A stretch of 64,000 bases of DNA from Lathyrus oleraceus (Eukaryota > Streptophyta > Magnoliopsida > Fabales > Fabaceae). The position numbers and the translations under genes were made by a program. The DNA is taken from NCBI RefSeq assembly GCF_024323335.1, contig NC_066581.1:464043527-464107526 (forward strand), read 5' to 3'. Under the pieces are notes generated by a model. That model saw only the letters and a program-made list of their open reading frames with translations. It had not been told where the DNA came from and ran no database searches. Shown here one piece after another: positions 11,294 through 23,934 of this stretch (position 1 is its first letter; every line of letters starts with the position of its first letter).

Positions 11294-12298
11294 CTAAAAT
11301 TCACCAGTCAAGGTTTCCTCGACATTCCTGGGCTTAATCTTGGACACAAAACAGCCATGTGAGATCACTTCCCTTGATCTAGTTGTGACCCTTTTATTTG
11401 GGTCTCCTATAATGAGATCTTTAGGGTGATCCTTCTGAATTCTGATAGAGGGTCCCTTATTAATTTTGTCAGCTTCAGGTTCAGCTTGAGTGAGTTCACT
11501 CTCATTACTTTTGTCTGGGAAATCAGCTGGGGTATCATTTAGGGATGTCTCAACATCGTCTGTGACATCAGTCTGTTGGTCATCAACCACAACATTGATA
11601 GATTCCATCATTACTTTTGTTTTGGAATTAAAGACTCTAAGTGCTCGGTTGTTTGTTGAGTAGCCCAGAAATATTCCTTCATCACTCTTGGGATCCATCT
11701 TCCTTCTTTGTCCACGATCAATCAAGATATAACATTTACTACCAAACACATGGAAGTATTTGAATGTATGTCTTCTCCCTTTCCAGACTTCATATAAGGT
11801 AGTATGAGTCCCTTTTTTCAAGGTTACTCTGTTCTGGACATAGAAGGTTGTGTTCATAGCTTCAGCCCAAAAGTTATATGGCAATTTATTAGCATGAATC
11901 ATAGCCCTGGCTGATTCTTGGAGAGTTCTATTTTTCCTTTCTACCACACCATTTTGCTGAGGGGTAATGGGAGATTAGAACTCATGACTAATTCCTTCTG
12001 ATGCACAGAATCCAACAAATTTATTGTTCTCAAATTCTTTCCCATGATCACTTCTGATTCTAATAACATGACTTTCTTTTTCTCTTTGAAATCTTAGACA
12101 AAGATCTTTGAAGACTTCAAATACATTAGATTTTTCTCTTATAAAATTGACCCAGGTGTATCTGGAGATGTCATCCACCACCACATAAGCATACTTTTTC
12201 CCACCAAGACTTTCCACCTGCATGGGTCCCATCAAGTCCATGTGGAGAACTTCTAACACTCTAGAAGTGGTGTCATGTCTGAGCTTCCGATGTGACAT
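11294..12298 (-). pseudogene. pol: SIRE-A integrase core and C-terminal region
   Basis: This is a copia integrase, which inserts the cDNA. It shows the acidic triad of the rve core: the first Asp in LHMDLMGPMQVESLGGKKYAY, the second in IRSDHGKEF, and the Glu in VERKNRTLQESARAMIH. Downstream are the FHVFGSKCYILIDRGQRRK block and the DEGIFLGYS motif typical of copia integrase C-termini, then an acidic linker with IRIQKDHPKDLIIGDP before RT. One in-frame stop lies just after the SHEF motif (about 11972), and another ends it at 11294. The frame is otherwise continuous with RT and with SIRE-B. Confidence 0.85.
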
Positions 12299-13118
12299 CT
12301 TTGTCTGTTTTCCAATCTGACATTCTCCACAAACTCTTCTTTCATCAATGCTCTGACAACTTCAAGTTTGGAATTCCTCTGACAGCTTCAATAGATATAA
12401 TCCTCTTCATTCTTTTAAGATGCAGATGCCCCAATTTTTGATGCCATATCTTCACTTCTTCTTCTTTGGCCAGAGTACACATTGATGAATAACCAATTTC
12501 TTAAGAAATCCACATATAGCAGTTGTCCTTAGACATGACTCCTTTCATGATTACTTCATTTTCTTTATTAGTAATCAGAAATTCAGTTTTTATGAAGTTT
12601 ACAGTTAGACCTTGGTCACATAGTTGACTGATGCTTATTAGGTCTAGGTTGATGATGAGAAGGACTAGGATAGCCATACAATTTAAAGCAGAATGGTTTT
12701 ATGTGACCAAATTTTCCACAGTAATGACATCTGCATCTTTGGTGTTTTCCTTTCTACTGTCTTCCCTTATGATGTTGTGACATATGATGTGACATCTTTG
12801 GTTTGCTACCAATGTGACTACACTCAGGTTTGGATTCATTGAACCCAAGGCCAGACTTGTCTCTTGCCATTTGTCCAGTATGGAGAATTTTATCTAAGGT
12901 GTTAGATCCATTATTTAGCATTCTGACATACTTTGTCATCTCATCCAGTTTGGAATTCAAGAACACTGCTTCAGTCTTCAACTTAGAGATGGTTTCCAAG
13001 TGTTTTGCCTTCTCATTCTCCAGTTATGTTATCACTTTCTTCTAACTTTCAACTTGTTAACACACTTCTTCACTTATGTGACACAATTTTCTGTAGGTAA
13101 TGGCTAACTCATCAAAGG
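12299..13118 (-). pseudogene. SIRE-A gag C-terminus, knuckle and pre-integrase remnant; protease lost
   Basis: This is a degraded stretch. A Gag coiled-coil segment (12999-12754) ends in a KSGLGFN motif also found in SIRE-B. A second zinc knuckle, CHYCGKFGHIKPFC, follows at about 12665-12740. The sequence then jumps, near 12640, straight to the NLISISQLCDQG block that lies after protease in SIRE-B. The D-S-G protease active site and its surroundings are therefore deleted. The pre-integrase His/Cys region follows (about 12310-12460) with several stops. Confidence 0.7.
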
Positions 13119-13890
13119 TTACTTCTCACTTGAGACTTCATTAGAACCCCATCTTCCAGTCAAGGCAGTCACAAGGTTTACAGACTCTTCTGTTTCACTT
13201 TCATCAGACCAAGTAGCAACGAGACTCTTCTTCTGTTTCTTGAGGTAGGTCCCACATTCAGCTCTAATGTGTCCATACCCATCACATTCATGGCACTGAA
13301 CTCCTTTTCCTTCTTTGGACTTTTCATCAGATCTTGTTCTTCTTCCAGCATTATTGGACCCACTGATGTCAGATGAGATGTTCTTGATATTAGACTTAGA
13401 ACTTACATCCATATTTTTCAGAAGTTTGTTGAACTGTCTTCCCAGTAATGCTACATCATTTGCCAGATCTTCATCAGTATCTTGACCACCTTCTTCCTCT
13501 TTCTCTTCAGTGTTTGACATGAAGGCTATGCTTTTGACTTTCTTTTCAGATCCATCACACATTCCCAACTCAAATGTTTGGAGGGATCCAATTAGCTCAT
13601 CCACTCTCATATTGGAAATGTCTTGAGACTCTTCTACGGCTGTCACTTTCATGGCAAATCTCTTAGGAAGTGACCTGAGTATTTTCCTCACTAGTTTTTC
13701 ATCTAACATCTTCTCACCCAGGGATCCTGAGGCATTAGCAATTTCAAGGATATTCATATGAAATTCATGAATATTTTCATCTTCTTTTATCCTCAAATTT
13801 TCAAACTTGGTAGTGAGCAACTGCAGTCTAGACATCTTCACTCTAGAGGTGCCTTCATGAGTGGTTTTGAGAATATTCCAAGCATCTTTA
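13119..13890 (-). pseudogene. gag: SIRE-A gag, central part, 5' end cut by ANG
   Basis: This Gag protein segment matches the SIRE-B Gag at 29040-29700. It contains the RKILRSLPKRFAMKVTAVEE block and a zinc knuckle, CHECDGYGHIRAEC, and ends with an acidic tail. It begins at the CTTTA duplication (13886-13890) against the 3' LTR of ANG. The N-terminal codons are 32.7 kb away at 46574-46878, and the frame is continuous over one copy of the duplication, so the insertion split one gag. The ATG at 13841 is internal, not the true start. It ends at a stop that SIRE-B lacks. Confidence 0.85.
13886..13890. other. Target-site duplication of ANG, left copy (CTTTA)
   Basis: CTTTA here directly abuts the TG of the ANG 3' LTR and is repeated at 46569-46573, beside the other LTR. 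Both copies are Gag codons of SIRE-A. Confidence 0.9.
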
Positions 13891-14087
13891 TGAAGGAGAA
13901 TGGCGATCCAAAACGCAGCGGAATTTAAAATTTCTCCTTTAATGATCCTTACGAATGGGCATGATCAGTGATAGAATCGTTACCTCTTATGGCGATCACG
14001 GACGTTGAACGATGACAACGCCTCTACTCAGTCCACACGAACGGATTCCTTTAATCTCAGTGCTAGCTGCTATGAATGAAGGATTTG

Positions 14088-14123
<36 letters not shown>

Positions 14124-15218
14124 TAAATTGCAAGTGTGACAATGCTTCTACACAAGGGTTCTATTCATAGAACCACTTGTGTGGGCTGCAAGCCAAAAGG
14201 GCCACTCTAGTGTATATGGCCCATATCTTATAATATGCCAAAATCACTTAAGCGTGTGGTACCTTACCATATTTCGTATTCTACTTAAGTACACAGTACC
14301 TTATGATGTTCTATAATTCACTTAAGGGAACCGTAGATTACGGTATTCCTTAATTACTCTATCTCTCATCAATATGTCCTTTGTGTGTGACCTTATAGGT
14401 TTTCACGACATTGGCAATTATATTAAATCACGTATTTAACATAATAAACAGTGAGCAGTATCTAGCAACACATCACTGCTACCCAAGACATGAAAATGTC
14501 ATGTGATCTGACAAATCCTTCTGTGATAATAATTATGTGTATAATTACCCTTTTGCCCTTATGTCTATATTGAACACAAGGCATAGACCGTGTCATCCTT
14601 GTCGAGTTCAATATTGGGCCCATAGACATTTATCCTGTTACGCAGGATGGGCAAATTCCATCTAGGTCACTCATGTCCCTTAGCATGCTTCATGGAGTAC
14701 CCATCAACTGTCTTTATGGCCATCCAGTTACGAACAATGTTTGATCAGCAATAAGGCATTCGACTCTACATCTAGGGTCCATAGTGGTTTCAGGTCGAAG
14801 GGTGGTATACACCATTATCACCATGAGAATAGCTTATGACACTTTGCATAACATTCTATATAGTATTCTCATAGCGGGTCAATCCAGTATAAATATTACT
14901 CTTAATATTCATACCTATGTTTAAGACTTGATAACTCTTTATCCATGATCCATGAGTTGTGTTCATCAGTCTATAAACATAATAGTCTTCATGCTTTAAT
15001 GTTATCCCACTTTACAATAAAGCTTGACTACAGATACTTTAAGAATAGTGTCCTTATGTCTAATGTGATCTCATGATTAAGTCATACTTGATACATTAAA
15101 CGGACTAGCTATTCTAGGGACTTTATTAAACAAACATAATAAAGAAAAAGCCTTTTATTATTAATAAATAATTCGATACAAGTACCAAAAGTATTGGCCT
15201 ATAGGGCTTACACCAACA
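13891..15218 (-). repeat. ANG 3' LTR, 1328 bp
   Basis: On the plus strand it runs from TGAAGGAGAATGGCG to TTACACCAACA. It pairs with 45323-46568. Differences include a GA microsatellite of 15 units here (14091-14120) against 9, a 67 bp segment (14713-14779) absent from the other LTR, and two extra bases at the left end. The TATA-like site of the 5' LTR is altered here. Confidence 0.9.
14091..14120. repeat. (GA)15 microsatellite in ANG 3' LTR
   Basis: There are fifteen uninterrupted GA units. The 5' LTR has nine (45520-45537). It lies in the transcribed leader side of the LTR. Confidence 0.95.
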
Positions 15219-15233
15219 ATCTCCCACTAGCAC
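15219..15233 (-). other. ANG polypurine tract
   Basis: The minus strand reads GTGCTAGTGGGAGAT immediately before the LTR TG. It is the expected plus-strand primer, and it overlaps the stop codon of pol. Confidence 0.8.
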
Positions 15234-16078
15234 TAGAGCCGATCAGGCATGCCCCTAATGCCCATAGATCTAGTATGGCCATCATGCTTCTGCTGCGCAA
15301 GAGGCTTTGTCAGTGGGTCAGCAATATTGTCAAGTGTAGGTACTCTGCATATTTTCACATCTCCTCTATCTATTATCTCTCGAATGAGGTGATAACGCCT
15401 AAGTATGTGTTTGGATCGTTGGTGAGATCTAGGCTCCTTAGCTTGTGCGATAGAACCATTGTTATCACAATAGAGACCAATGGGATCCACAATGCTAGAA
15501 ACTATATCAAGTTCACTAATGAACTTTTTGATCCAAACAGCTTCCTTTGTTGCATTTGAGGCAGCAATATACTCGGCCTTGGTTGTAGAATCGGCAATTG
15601 TATCTTGCTTTGAACTTTTCCAGCTCACAGCGCCACCGTTTAAGCAAAACACATAACCAGATTGCGATCTAAAGTCATCCTTATCTGTCTGGAAGCTAGC
15701 ATCGGTGTATCCAATTACAGCCAAGTCTTCCTGACCTCCATATATCAAGAATGAGTCCTTAGTCCTTCTCAAATACTTAAGGATATTCTTGATAGCTACC
15801 CAATGGGCATCACCAGGATCAGATTGGTACCTACTCGTTGCACTTAAAGCATACGAGACATCTGGTCGAGTACATAACATGGCATACATGATAGATCCTA
15901 TTGCAGATGCATATGGAATCGTATTCATGCGATCCCTTTCTTCCTTAGTTGAAGGGGATTGTGTTTTTGATAGACACAGGCCATGTTGCATAGGTATGAA
16001 TCCTTTCTTGGAATCATGCATATTAAAGCGTCTCAGCACTTTGTCTATGTACGTACTCTGACTTAGGCCAAGCAGTTT
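15233..16078 (-). pseudogene. pol: ANG RT C-terminus and RNase H
   Basis: This is the end of the copia polyprotein: the RT connection (IPYASAIGSIMYAMLCTRPD) then RNase H, which removes the RNA strand. RNase H active-site residues are present in IGYTDASF, TTKAEYIAAS and LYCDNNGS, with the RSKHILRRYHLIREI block near the end. It is in the same frame as the upstream RT, separated by a stop at 16079. It ends at the stop at 15233, inside the polypurine tract. The 268-residue part from 16039 is intact. Confidence 0.88.
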
Positions 16079-16900
16079 TTATGATCTATCTCTATAGATT
16101 CTGATTCCTAATATATAGGCTGCTTCACCTAGGTCCTTCATAGAAAAGCATTTCCCCAACCAAGACTTTACTTGTTGCAGGGTAGGGACATCGTTTCCAA
16201 TGAGTAATATGTCATCTACATATAATACCAGGAAAACGATCATGCTCCCACTAACCTTCTTGTAGACACAAGGCTCATCTTCGTTCTTGATGAATCCATA
16301 TTGTTTTACCGTTTCATCAAAACGAAGAATCCAGCTTCTGGAAGCTTGCTTCAATCCATAGATTGATATTTGTAACTTACATATCTTTTGGGCTTCTTCT
16401 GTTATGTCAAATCCTTCAGGCTGTGTCATGTACACATCCTTAAGAAGATTCCCATTAAGGAGAGCAGTTTTGACATCCATCTGCCATATTTCATAATCAT
16501 GATATGCAGTGATATCAAGTAAAATCCGAACAGATTTAAGCATTGCAACTGGTGAAAAGGTTTCATCATAGTCAACCCCATGAATTTGTTTATATCCTTT
16601 TGCAACCAGTCTTGCCTTATAGGTATGTACCTTACCATCCATGTCAGTCTTCTTTTTGTAGACCCACTTGCATCCTATAGGGTTAACTATTACAGGAGGC
16701 TCTACCAAGGTCCAAACTTGGTTTGTGTACATGGAATCCATTTCAGATTTCATGGCTTCTAGCCACTTCTCAGACTCGGGACCAGTTATGACCTCTTGGT
16801 AGGTCACAGGCTCATCTTGATCCATGAGTAATACATCACCTTGATCAGTTATGAGATATCCATATCTCTCAGGTATGTGATGTATCCTGCTTGACCTACG
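16079..16900 (-). pseudogene. pol: ANG reverse transcriptase
   Basis: This is a copia RT of the Angela type. It shows GCKWVYKKKTDMDGKVHTYK, FSPVAMLKSVRILL, IWQMDVKTALLNGNL, YGLKQASRSWILRF and the catalytic LYVDDILLIGND. In the third block the usual SAFLNG is TALLNG. The frame continues from the integrase part through a stop at 16901-16903 and ends at a stop at 16079-16081. The domain itself has no frameshift. Confidence 0.88.
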
Positions 16901-18466
16901 CTAGTCTTGTTCTACTTGAGCAGGTTGCTCTTCCACAACTACTTGTGTTTCCTGCTCTAATTCCTCCATAGGTGTGTAGATGCTTTGTGATTCTTGAATT
17001 TCTTCAAGCTCTACTTTCCTCCCACTGATTCCCTTGGAAATAAAATCCTTTTCTAGGAAAACTCCAGTTCGAGCGACAAACACTTTACCCTCAGAAGGAT
17101 TGTAGAAGTAATACCCTCTTGTTTCTTTAGGATACCCCATAAATAAGCATTTATCAGATTTGGGCTCAAGCTTAGTTGAAATTTTTCGTTTCACATAAAG
17201 TTCACAACCCCAAATCTTCCTGTAAGACATATGTGGTTTCTTACCACTCCATATCTCATATGGTGTCTTCTCAACCTTTTTGGATGGAACACGGTTAAGT
17301 GTGTAAGCTGCTGTCAATAGTGCATGTCCCCAAAAGGAGTTAAGAAGATCGTCGTGACTCATCATGGATCGGACCATGTCTAACAGGGTTCGATTTCTTC
17401 TCTCAGATACACCATTCCATTGGGGTGTTCCAGGAGGAGTAAGTTGGGATAGGATCCCACACTCTTTCAGATGGTCATCAAACTCTATGCTTAAATACTC
17501 ACCACCTCGATCTGATCGAAGAGTTTTAATATTCTTACCTAGTTGGTTTTGTACTTCATTCTTGAATTCCTTGAACTTTTCAAAGGACTCTGATTTGTGT
17601 TTCATTAAATACACATAACCATATCTACTGAAATCATCAGTAAATGTGATGAAGTACTGAAAACCTCCTCTGGCTGGTATGTTCAGTGGTCCACATACAT
17701 CAGTATGTATGAGGGCCAAAAGATCATTAGCTCTTTCACCTTTTCCTATGAATGGAGACTTTGTCATCTTTCCAATTAAACAAGATCTGCATGTCTCATA
17801 TGATTCATAATCAAAAGAGTCCAAGAGTCCATCTTTATGGAGTTTGGAAATGTGTTTCTCATTTATGTGGCCTAATCGACAATGCCAAAGGTAAGTTGGA
17901 TTTAACTCATTAGGTTTCATCCTTTTAGTATTAATGTTATAAATAGGCATTTCAAGATCAAGGACATATAGTCCATTGTTCATTTGTGCAGTAGCATAGA
18001 ATATATCATTCAAATAAATTGAGCAACAATTGTTCTTTATTATAAATGAAAAACCAAACTTGTCCAAACAAGAAACAGAAATAATATTCCTGCTAATTAC
18101 AGGTACATAATAACAGTTCTCTAACTGAATTATTAAACCACTAGGTAAAGTCAATACATAAGTTCCTACGGCTAAAGCAGCAACCTTTGCTCCATTGCCA
18201 ACTCGTAGGTCAACTTCACCTTTTCCCAAATCTCTACTCCTTTTTAGTCCCCACACATTGGTACAAATGTGAGAACCACATCCAGTATCTAATACCCATG
18301 ATGCAGAAGTAGATAAAATAATTTCAATAACAAAAATACCTGAAGTTGAAGTCTCTACTCCATTCTTCTTATCTTCCAGGTACTTTGGGCAGTTTCTCTT
18401 CCAATGTCCGGTCTTACCGCAATGGAAGCAGGTGCCTTCTTTTGCTATGCCTCCACTAGGCTTCAA
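16901..18466 (-). pseudogene. pol: ANG Gag knuckle, protease and integrase
   Basis: This 521-residue open segment contains a zinc knuckle CFHCGKTGHWKRNC (residues ~15-28), protease with WVLDTGCGSHICT (~57-69; D-T-G triad), the pre-integrase zinc region (H-x-H in LWHCRLGHINEKH and C-x-x-C in CRSCLIGKMTKSPF), then the integrase core: Asp in LIHTDVCGPL, Asp in LRSDRGGEY, Glu in NGVSERRNRTLLD. The listed ATG is internal: a frameshift around 18500-18520 joins it to gag upstream. It stops at 16901, and the frame goes on into RT. Confidence 0.88.
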
Positions 18467-19191
18467 AGAAGCAACAATGGGTTTGGGTTTGGCAACTTCC
18501 TTGCCTTTCCTTTATCACCATGCTTGGTGGGCCTTTTGTTCTGTCTCTTTCCGTTTCCGATCATCAGAATGGACTTCCCTTTTGACTTCAGATTCTGCTC
18601 AGCAGTTCTTAACATGGCTAGCAGTTTAGGAAGAGATTTGTCCATATCATTCATATTGAAATTTAGGAAAAATTGACTGAATCTATCTGGCAACGATTGC
18701 AAGATCAAATCAGTCGCAAGTTCCTTTCCGAGGGGAAAACCCAACCTCTCAAGGTTTTCCACATACCCAATCATCTTGAGCACATGGGGACCTACAAGGG
18801 CTCCCTCAGCTAACTTTTCTTAAAAAAGGGCTTTTGAAACTTCAAACCTTTCATGCCTTACTTGCTCTTGATAGAGCATCTTCAGGTGTTCGATCATATC
18901 GAACGCTGCCATGTTCTCATGTTGCTTTTGCAACTCTGAGTTCATGGTAGCTAGCATGAGACAAACAGTTTCCTTGGCATCATCGACATGCTTCTTATTA
19001 GCATCTCTTTCTGCCTTAGGTGCAGAACTAGGAGGTTTCTCTTCAGGAACAGGTTTCTCCAAGACGTACAACATTCTATCATGTTTGAGGACAATCCTCA
19101 GATTTCGGTGCCAATCCAGAAAATTTGTACCAGACAATTTTTCCTTGTCAAGGATTGATCGCAAAATGTTGTTAGAGGTGTTTGTTGTCAT
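18463..19191 (-). pseudogene. gag: ANG Gag N-terminal region
   Basis: This is the Gag structural protein of the UBN2 / Retrotran_gag_2 type. It starts at ATG 19191 with LRSILDKEKLSGTNFLDWH, a hallmark of Angela-type Gag, and continues through DMIEHLKMLYQEQVRHERFE. An in-frame TAA at 18820-18822 is followed in the same frame by the PHVLKMIGYVENLERLGFPL block and the Lys-rich segment before the knuckle. It drifts out of frame near 18500-18520. Confidence 0.85.
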
Positions 19192-19838
19192 GGTAATCTA
19201 CATGAAAATAATGAAAATATAAGTATCAATAACATATTTAATTAGGCCTTTAATTAAATATGCTCCCACTATTTTACTCAAAACAAATGACCCTCACCAT
19301 TTGATTCGTAAAATCCCGTTGGAAGATTTTCTAGTGGGTCGAGATCCATATTTCACTTTGTTTTAAGTCCGCGTAGGCGAATTACACAAAACTAGGTTAT
19401 TTAGGTAGGAACTCCTTCCAATTATATCTAATACAACTCTCGAATATTTTAGTTGGGTGAATAACTCCTTATTCCAATCCATCACATGGATCATTTCCAA
19501 CTCTTGCTTCTAAACATATGTAATCTTATTATAATTTGTTTAGTTATGTTTGACCCATTGTTTTAACAATTGGATATTACAATTATCCCATCGCACCTTA
19601 CTAATATAGAACATGCACCTCGCGTAGGCGAAACCTACATTATCCGATACTAGTCTTGATGAGTGTTAAAACTTTGAAAGCATAAACTTAATATTTAATT
19701 TGAGGGAATTTGCAATTATTCTGATCTCACCGGCTTATTTATCATATAAATCGTCTCTCACATGCATCAACATACATTCACATGCATCAACATACATACA
19801 TAATGAAACAGTTATGGCCTCTAGCGCAATTGTTCTCC
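19192..19838 (-). other. ANG leader, part nearest gag
   Basis: This is non-coding 5' leader with no supported ORF. The rest of the leader lies at 24459-25188 and 45175-45304, split off by the two nested insertions. Confidence 0.7.
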
Positions 19839-20828
19839 CAAGCTGTAGCACCTCAAATTTGCCCTTCCCATTCATGCATTCATTCATTCTTTTTAGGTCA
19901 TTTATCATTTCATATTGCATTGCACCATGGCAGTCAGAATTGGCATCAAGAGAATCCTTGGTACAAAAGAGCAAGTCTTTCCTTGAGGTGAAGGCCACAT
20001 GATTATTCTAAAGAGCTTATATGAGCTAAGGTTCATTTTGAAGCAACTTTACCAAGTGGTAGAGGCCCAGATTCATCAGTACATTTCCAGGTCATCTGAG
20101 GACCATAAAAGTCAACTGTGCAGTCAACTGAGGGCTATGAGGTGGGGAAATGATTTGAAGCATCTCAATTATGTTCAAAAGAGGCCTATTCATCATGACA
20201 AACATCTATCTTGAAGATTTTGAAGTCAAATCAAAAGTTTCCAAAAATGGAAAATGACATGTAATTCAAAGTTTCCAAAAATGACAAGTTTTGGTCCACA
20301 TTCAACTTGACCTTGCAACATCAAAGAAGCTTCAAATGGATTTTTGGTGAACATGAAAGTTGAAGATCTTTCTCTCCCCTTTTCAAAAAGTCATAAATCA
20401 TGTCCATCTGATGATTGGTTGAGAAGTTATGGCCAAATGATCACAAAGTGTACATGGAAGTTCAACATGGCATAACTTTGGCTTCAAAACTCCAAATTGG
20501 TCCATTCTTTTTGAAAAATACTTGTTATGACCAAGGCTTTCCAAATCAACCATTGCATTGCATGAAAAAAGATCACATGATCATTTGTCCATTCATGTGA
20601 ATTTTGGAGGGAAATTCAAGAATTCAAATTTGGTGGATCACATGAGCATAATTCCAATCCAATGTTGTTTATTGACTGATTTTAAGTGGAATTGAAGCTT
20701 AGCATGGCACTGTTCACGTGCACATTGCTCATGCTAAGCACACTTGCCAAATTTTCCATTCACTTTATTTCTCCTTAATTTCCAATTAGCCAAAGCCTAA
20801 TCTTGATTACAGCATCATTAACACTTGA

Positions 20829-20836
20829 TATAAAAG
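20829..20836 (+). promoter_or_regulatory. Putative TATA box of the solo LTR
   Basis: TATAAAAG lies about 985 bp inside the LTR, a plausible place for the U3/R border of a 4.6 kb LTR. Sequence match only. Confidence 0.45.
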
Positions 20837-23715
20837 CCTAATCATAACTGTTTTGGCTCAGAAGAACAATTTCAGATCTCAAATTCTCATTTCCCTCCCA
20901 TTTTTCTCTCTCATCAAATCTTAAAATTCTTCACACAAACACCAAGTTTCTTGGTAGATTCATGATCCTGGTGTAGTTTGGAGCAAGAATCAACCATCAG
21001 TTTGGCCAATTCAGTCCATAATAGTGCAGATCCAAAGCTTAAACATGAAGATGGATCTTGAAAATTGAGCTTCATTCAGGTGGATTCAAGTGTTAATCTA
21101 TGCACAAAGCTTCATAACAAGGTTATAGGAGAAGATCTGGAAAGTTTGGGAGCTCTAGCACGCGAGTTCATCACACTGCACATCAGGTAGGTGAAAATTC
21201 GATCATCATATTTTGCCTTCTCATGTATATAAACTTGTAGATATTTTGATGCTGATGATACTGATATAATTAGATCTTGAAATGGATGAGAAACGAGTGA
21301 GATATGTGGAATTAAAGTTTCAATGTTCATAATGTTTTCCTTCGATCTGTTCAATCCATGGAGAATTAGGCTGTATGAATGTGATATTCTTGTTCCTCAT
21401 TGAAAGACGGTTCGAACCATATGCGTTTAATCAATTTCTGGAAATTTTTCTTGTTGCCTCCGCCGTGGATCCACCGAAGAAGACGGTGGAAACCACCGTC
21501 CACCGCCGCCTGCAAATATGCTAGGGTTTCTATATTAGACGTTGCGTTTTGCTTCAAACGCGCCTTGAACCATCAGATCTGTGTTCGAACCTTTGCCATG
21601 CATTTTTTAATTCCATTTATTTTCTCCTGTTGAAACGTTGCGTTTCATGTTAAGGCGCCTTGAACCTTACAAGCCTGAGTTTGATTCCTTGCGTACGTTG
21701 TTTCTGAATATAATTTTTGAACGCTTCTTAGACCGTCCATGCATAGGTTCGATTCTTCACTGGCGCATGTTTTCTTTTTTCTCACTTGAGCGCTTTGACC
21801 TGGCCAGCGTGGGTTCAATACTTTATTATGCACTTTTTGATTTTCATTCAAATTTTATTTTCCACATGTTTTCCATATTATTTCATATTAATCCATTCAA
21901 CTTTCAAAAATCGTAGAAAATAGTAAACATGTCCAATTTGATCCAAACTTTTTTTCACATGCTTGTGTCGATGTCTATTATTTTTTGATGTTAATTTCCT
22001 GATTTGCTTGTGGCTGGATTTTTAATTGGGAATTGTTGTTTGAACATGATGCCATATTGATATGTTGCATTCATTTGCTTGTGAAATACTCATGGTTTAT
22101 CCACTTGATTTGAAATTTGACATGCTTGATCCTAACATGTGTTGTGATTTTTTGGCTTTGGTTTGAGATTTTTATCATTTGATATCACTGTTTTGGACAC
22201 ATGAACATATGGCGTGACAATTTGTGTCACATATTTGATGTTGCACTTGTGAATTTTCATTCACCTATCATTTGAGCTCTTCTGAACCTATTTTTTTGCA
22301 CATTGATCATTCATAACATGATAAGCTTGCATAAAAAATTTCATGATCATTGGTTGTATTTCTGTTTTGATTTGGATTTTTTATGTTTGATGTCCAACTT
22401 TGATCACATTGCTTGCCTTTGCTTTACCTTGATCATTTGATGGCTTTGCCTTATGATTTTGTTTTGGTCCTTTTGAGGACTCTTTCTTGTTTGATTGAAT
22501 GTGCTTTTTACGAAATATTGACTTCTGTTTTGGTCATTTGACTTGCCTTTGACCCTAGTCTTTGTACTAGTGGTTTGTACTCACCAATTGTGTTTTGTAT
22601 TTCAGGCTTGAGCATTTAACACTAATGGTTGGTGTGGTATCATTACTTAAGATGCCAATTGCTTTGATCACTAACTCTTGTTGTGTTGTAGGTCCATTGA
22701 TGTGATGAACTCACTTGAGTGCTTGCACTTGTGACTTGCATTGTGTAGATATTGGTTTTCTGAATACAATATTAACTGTTTGGCTTTTGTACAGGTACAT
22801 TAGTCGCTTTTAGCTCTTGCTTGAGCTTTGCTTTGGTTTGTGGTTGATATACCACTTAGGTAACCACTCTCTTACTCCATGTAGTCTAGAAGTCCTGCCA
22901 CCTTTTTGGCAGGCATTTGGCTGAAGTCCTCCTTATGAGACTCTGATTGTGCTTGTTTATATTTGTGCTAAAGACCTCTAAATGGGGCATGTTACTTGTT
23001 AAGTCCTCCTAAGTGAAGAGGCAATTGACAGATAGAAGGGATTAGCAATCAATCCCCTGTTACTCAGTGAGTCCTTCATTATGCTCGCACTACGTGCTGA
23101 TGCTCTTGAACATAACCCAAGATCTTTGTATAGAGTCAGTCAAGTGGAATAGGGTCCCTCTTTCTGGATCCCCACACATTCTTTGATTTGAGCTCACCCA
23201 GGCCAGGGTTAAGAGCATGAGGTCTTATCCTCATTACCACCTTTCATCAGCTTCACCCTAACTCTCAATGTTAACGGTTAGGAGCTTCAGAACACCCCTA
23301 CAGTCTTGGCTTGTTTGTCGAGGTTGATATGACCCCTCTTGACTAAAGCCCAACCATTTACCTGAGCCACTTGTTTGCATATAGTGTGTGATGCCTGTTC
23401 ACTTGTGATTGATGTTTATTTGCTGTTTGAGCTGACTTGCTTCCTGTGTGAGTTAGGTTCTGATTAGAGACCTCAACGTAGGGATCGTTTGCATGACAAC
23501 TTTTAGGCTCGAGTCGTAGTCTCCCTATTAGTTTGTTGTCTCCCTAGTCTCTGGTTAGGAGAGAGTTTCTCCCCTGTTAAGGGGAACTACGTCGCCCTGA
23601 TTCTCATACCAGATGAGATACGTAGGCAGGAGATTGAGCGAGATCTCTCCGGGCACCCTTTTTCTTTGTTGTGTGTGTGTCCACCCTTCATGTTTTTCCT
23701 TTTTGTGTGTGTTTG

Positions 23716-23934
23716 GAGTCGGATGTAAGGCCATCTATTGGCATTCTGTTTCCTGTTTGTTGTTTGTTTGTTTTGAGGAGTTAGATATAAGCCCATCTAT
23801 TGGCATTCTATTTCCTGTTTCCTTGGAGTTTGTTTGGAGTCGGATATAAGTCCATTCATTGGCATTCTATTTCCTGTTTGCGTTTGTTTGTTCGGAGTCA
23901 GATGTAAGTCCATTTATTGGCATTCCGTTTCCTA
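23716..23934 (+). repeat. Four degenerate ~60 bp tandem repeats in the solo LTR
   Basis: Units start at 23716, 23778, 23837 and 23895. Each contains a variant of GAGTCGGATGTAAG and CATCTATTGGCATTCTGTTT, followed by a GTTTGTTTG-like spacer. Confidence 0.8.

Noticed and set aside
21638..21916. 92-codon ORF in the solo LTR
   Set aside because: It lies in LTR sequence with no homology to known proteins and is overlapped by another ORF on the opposite strand.
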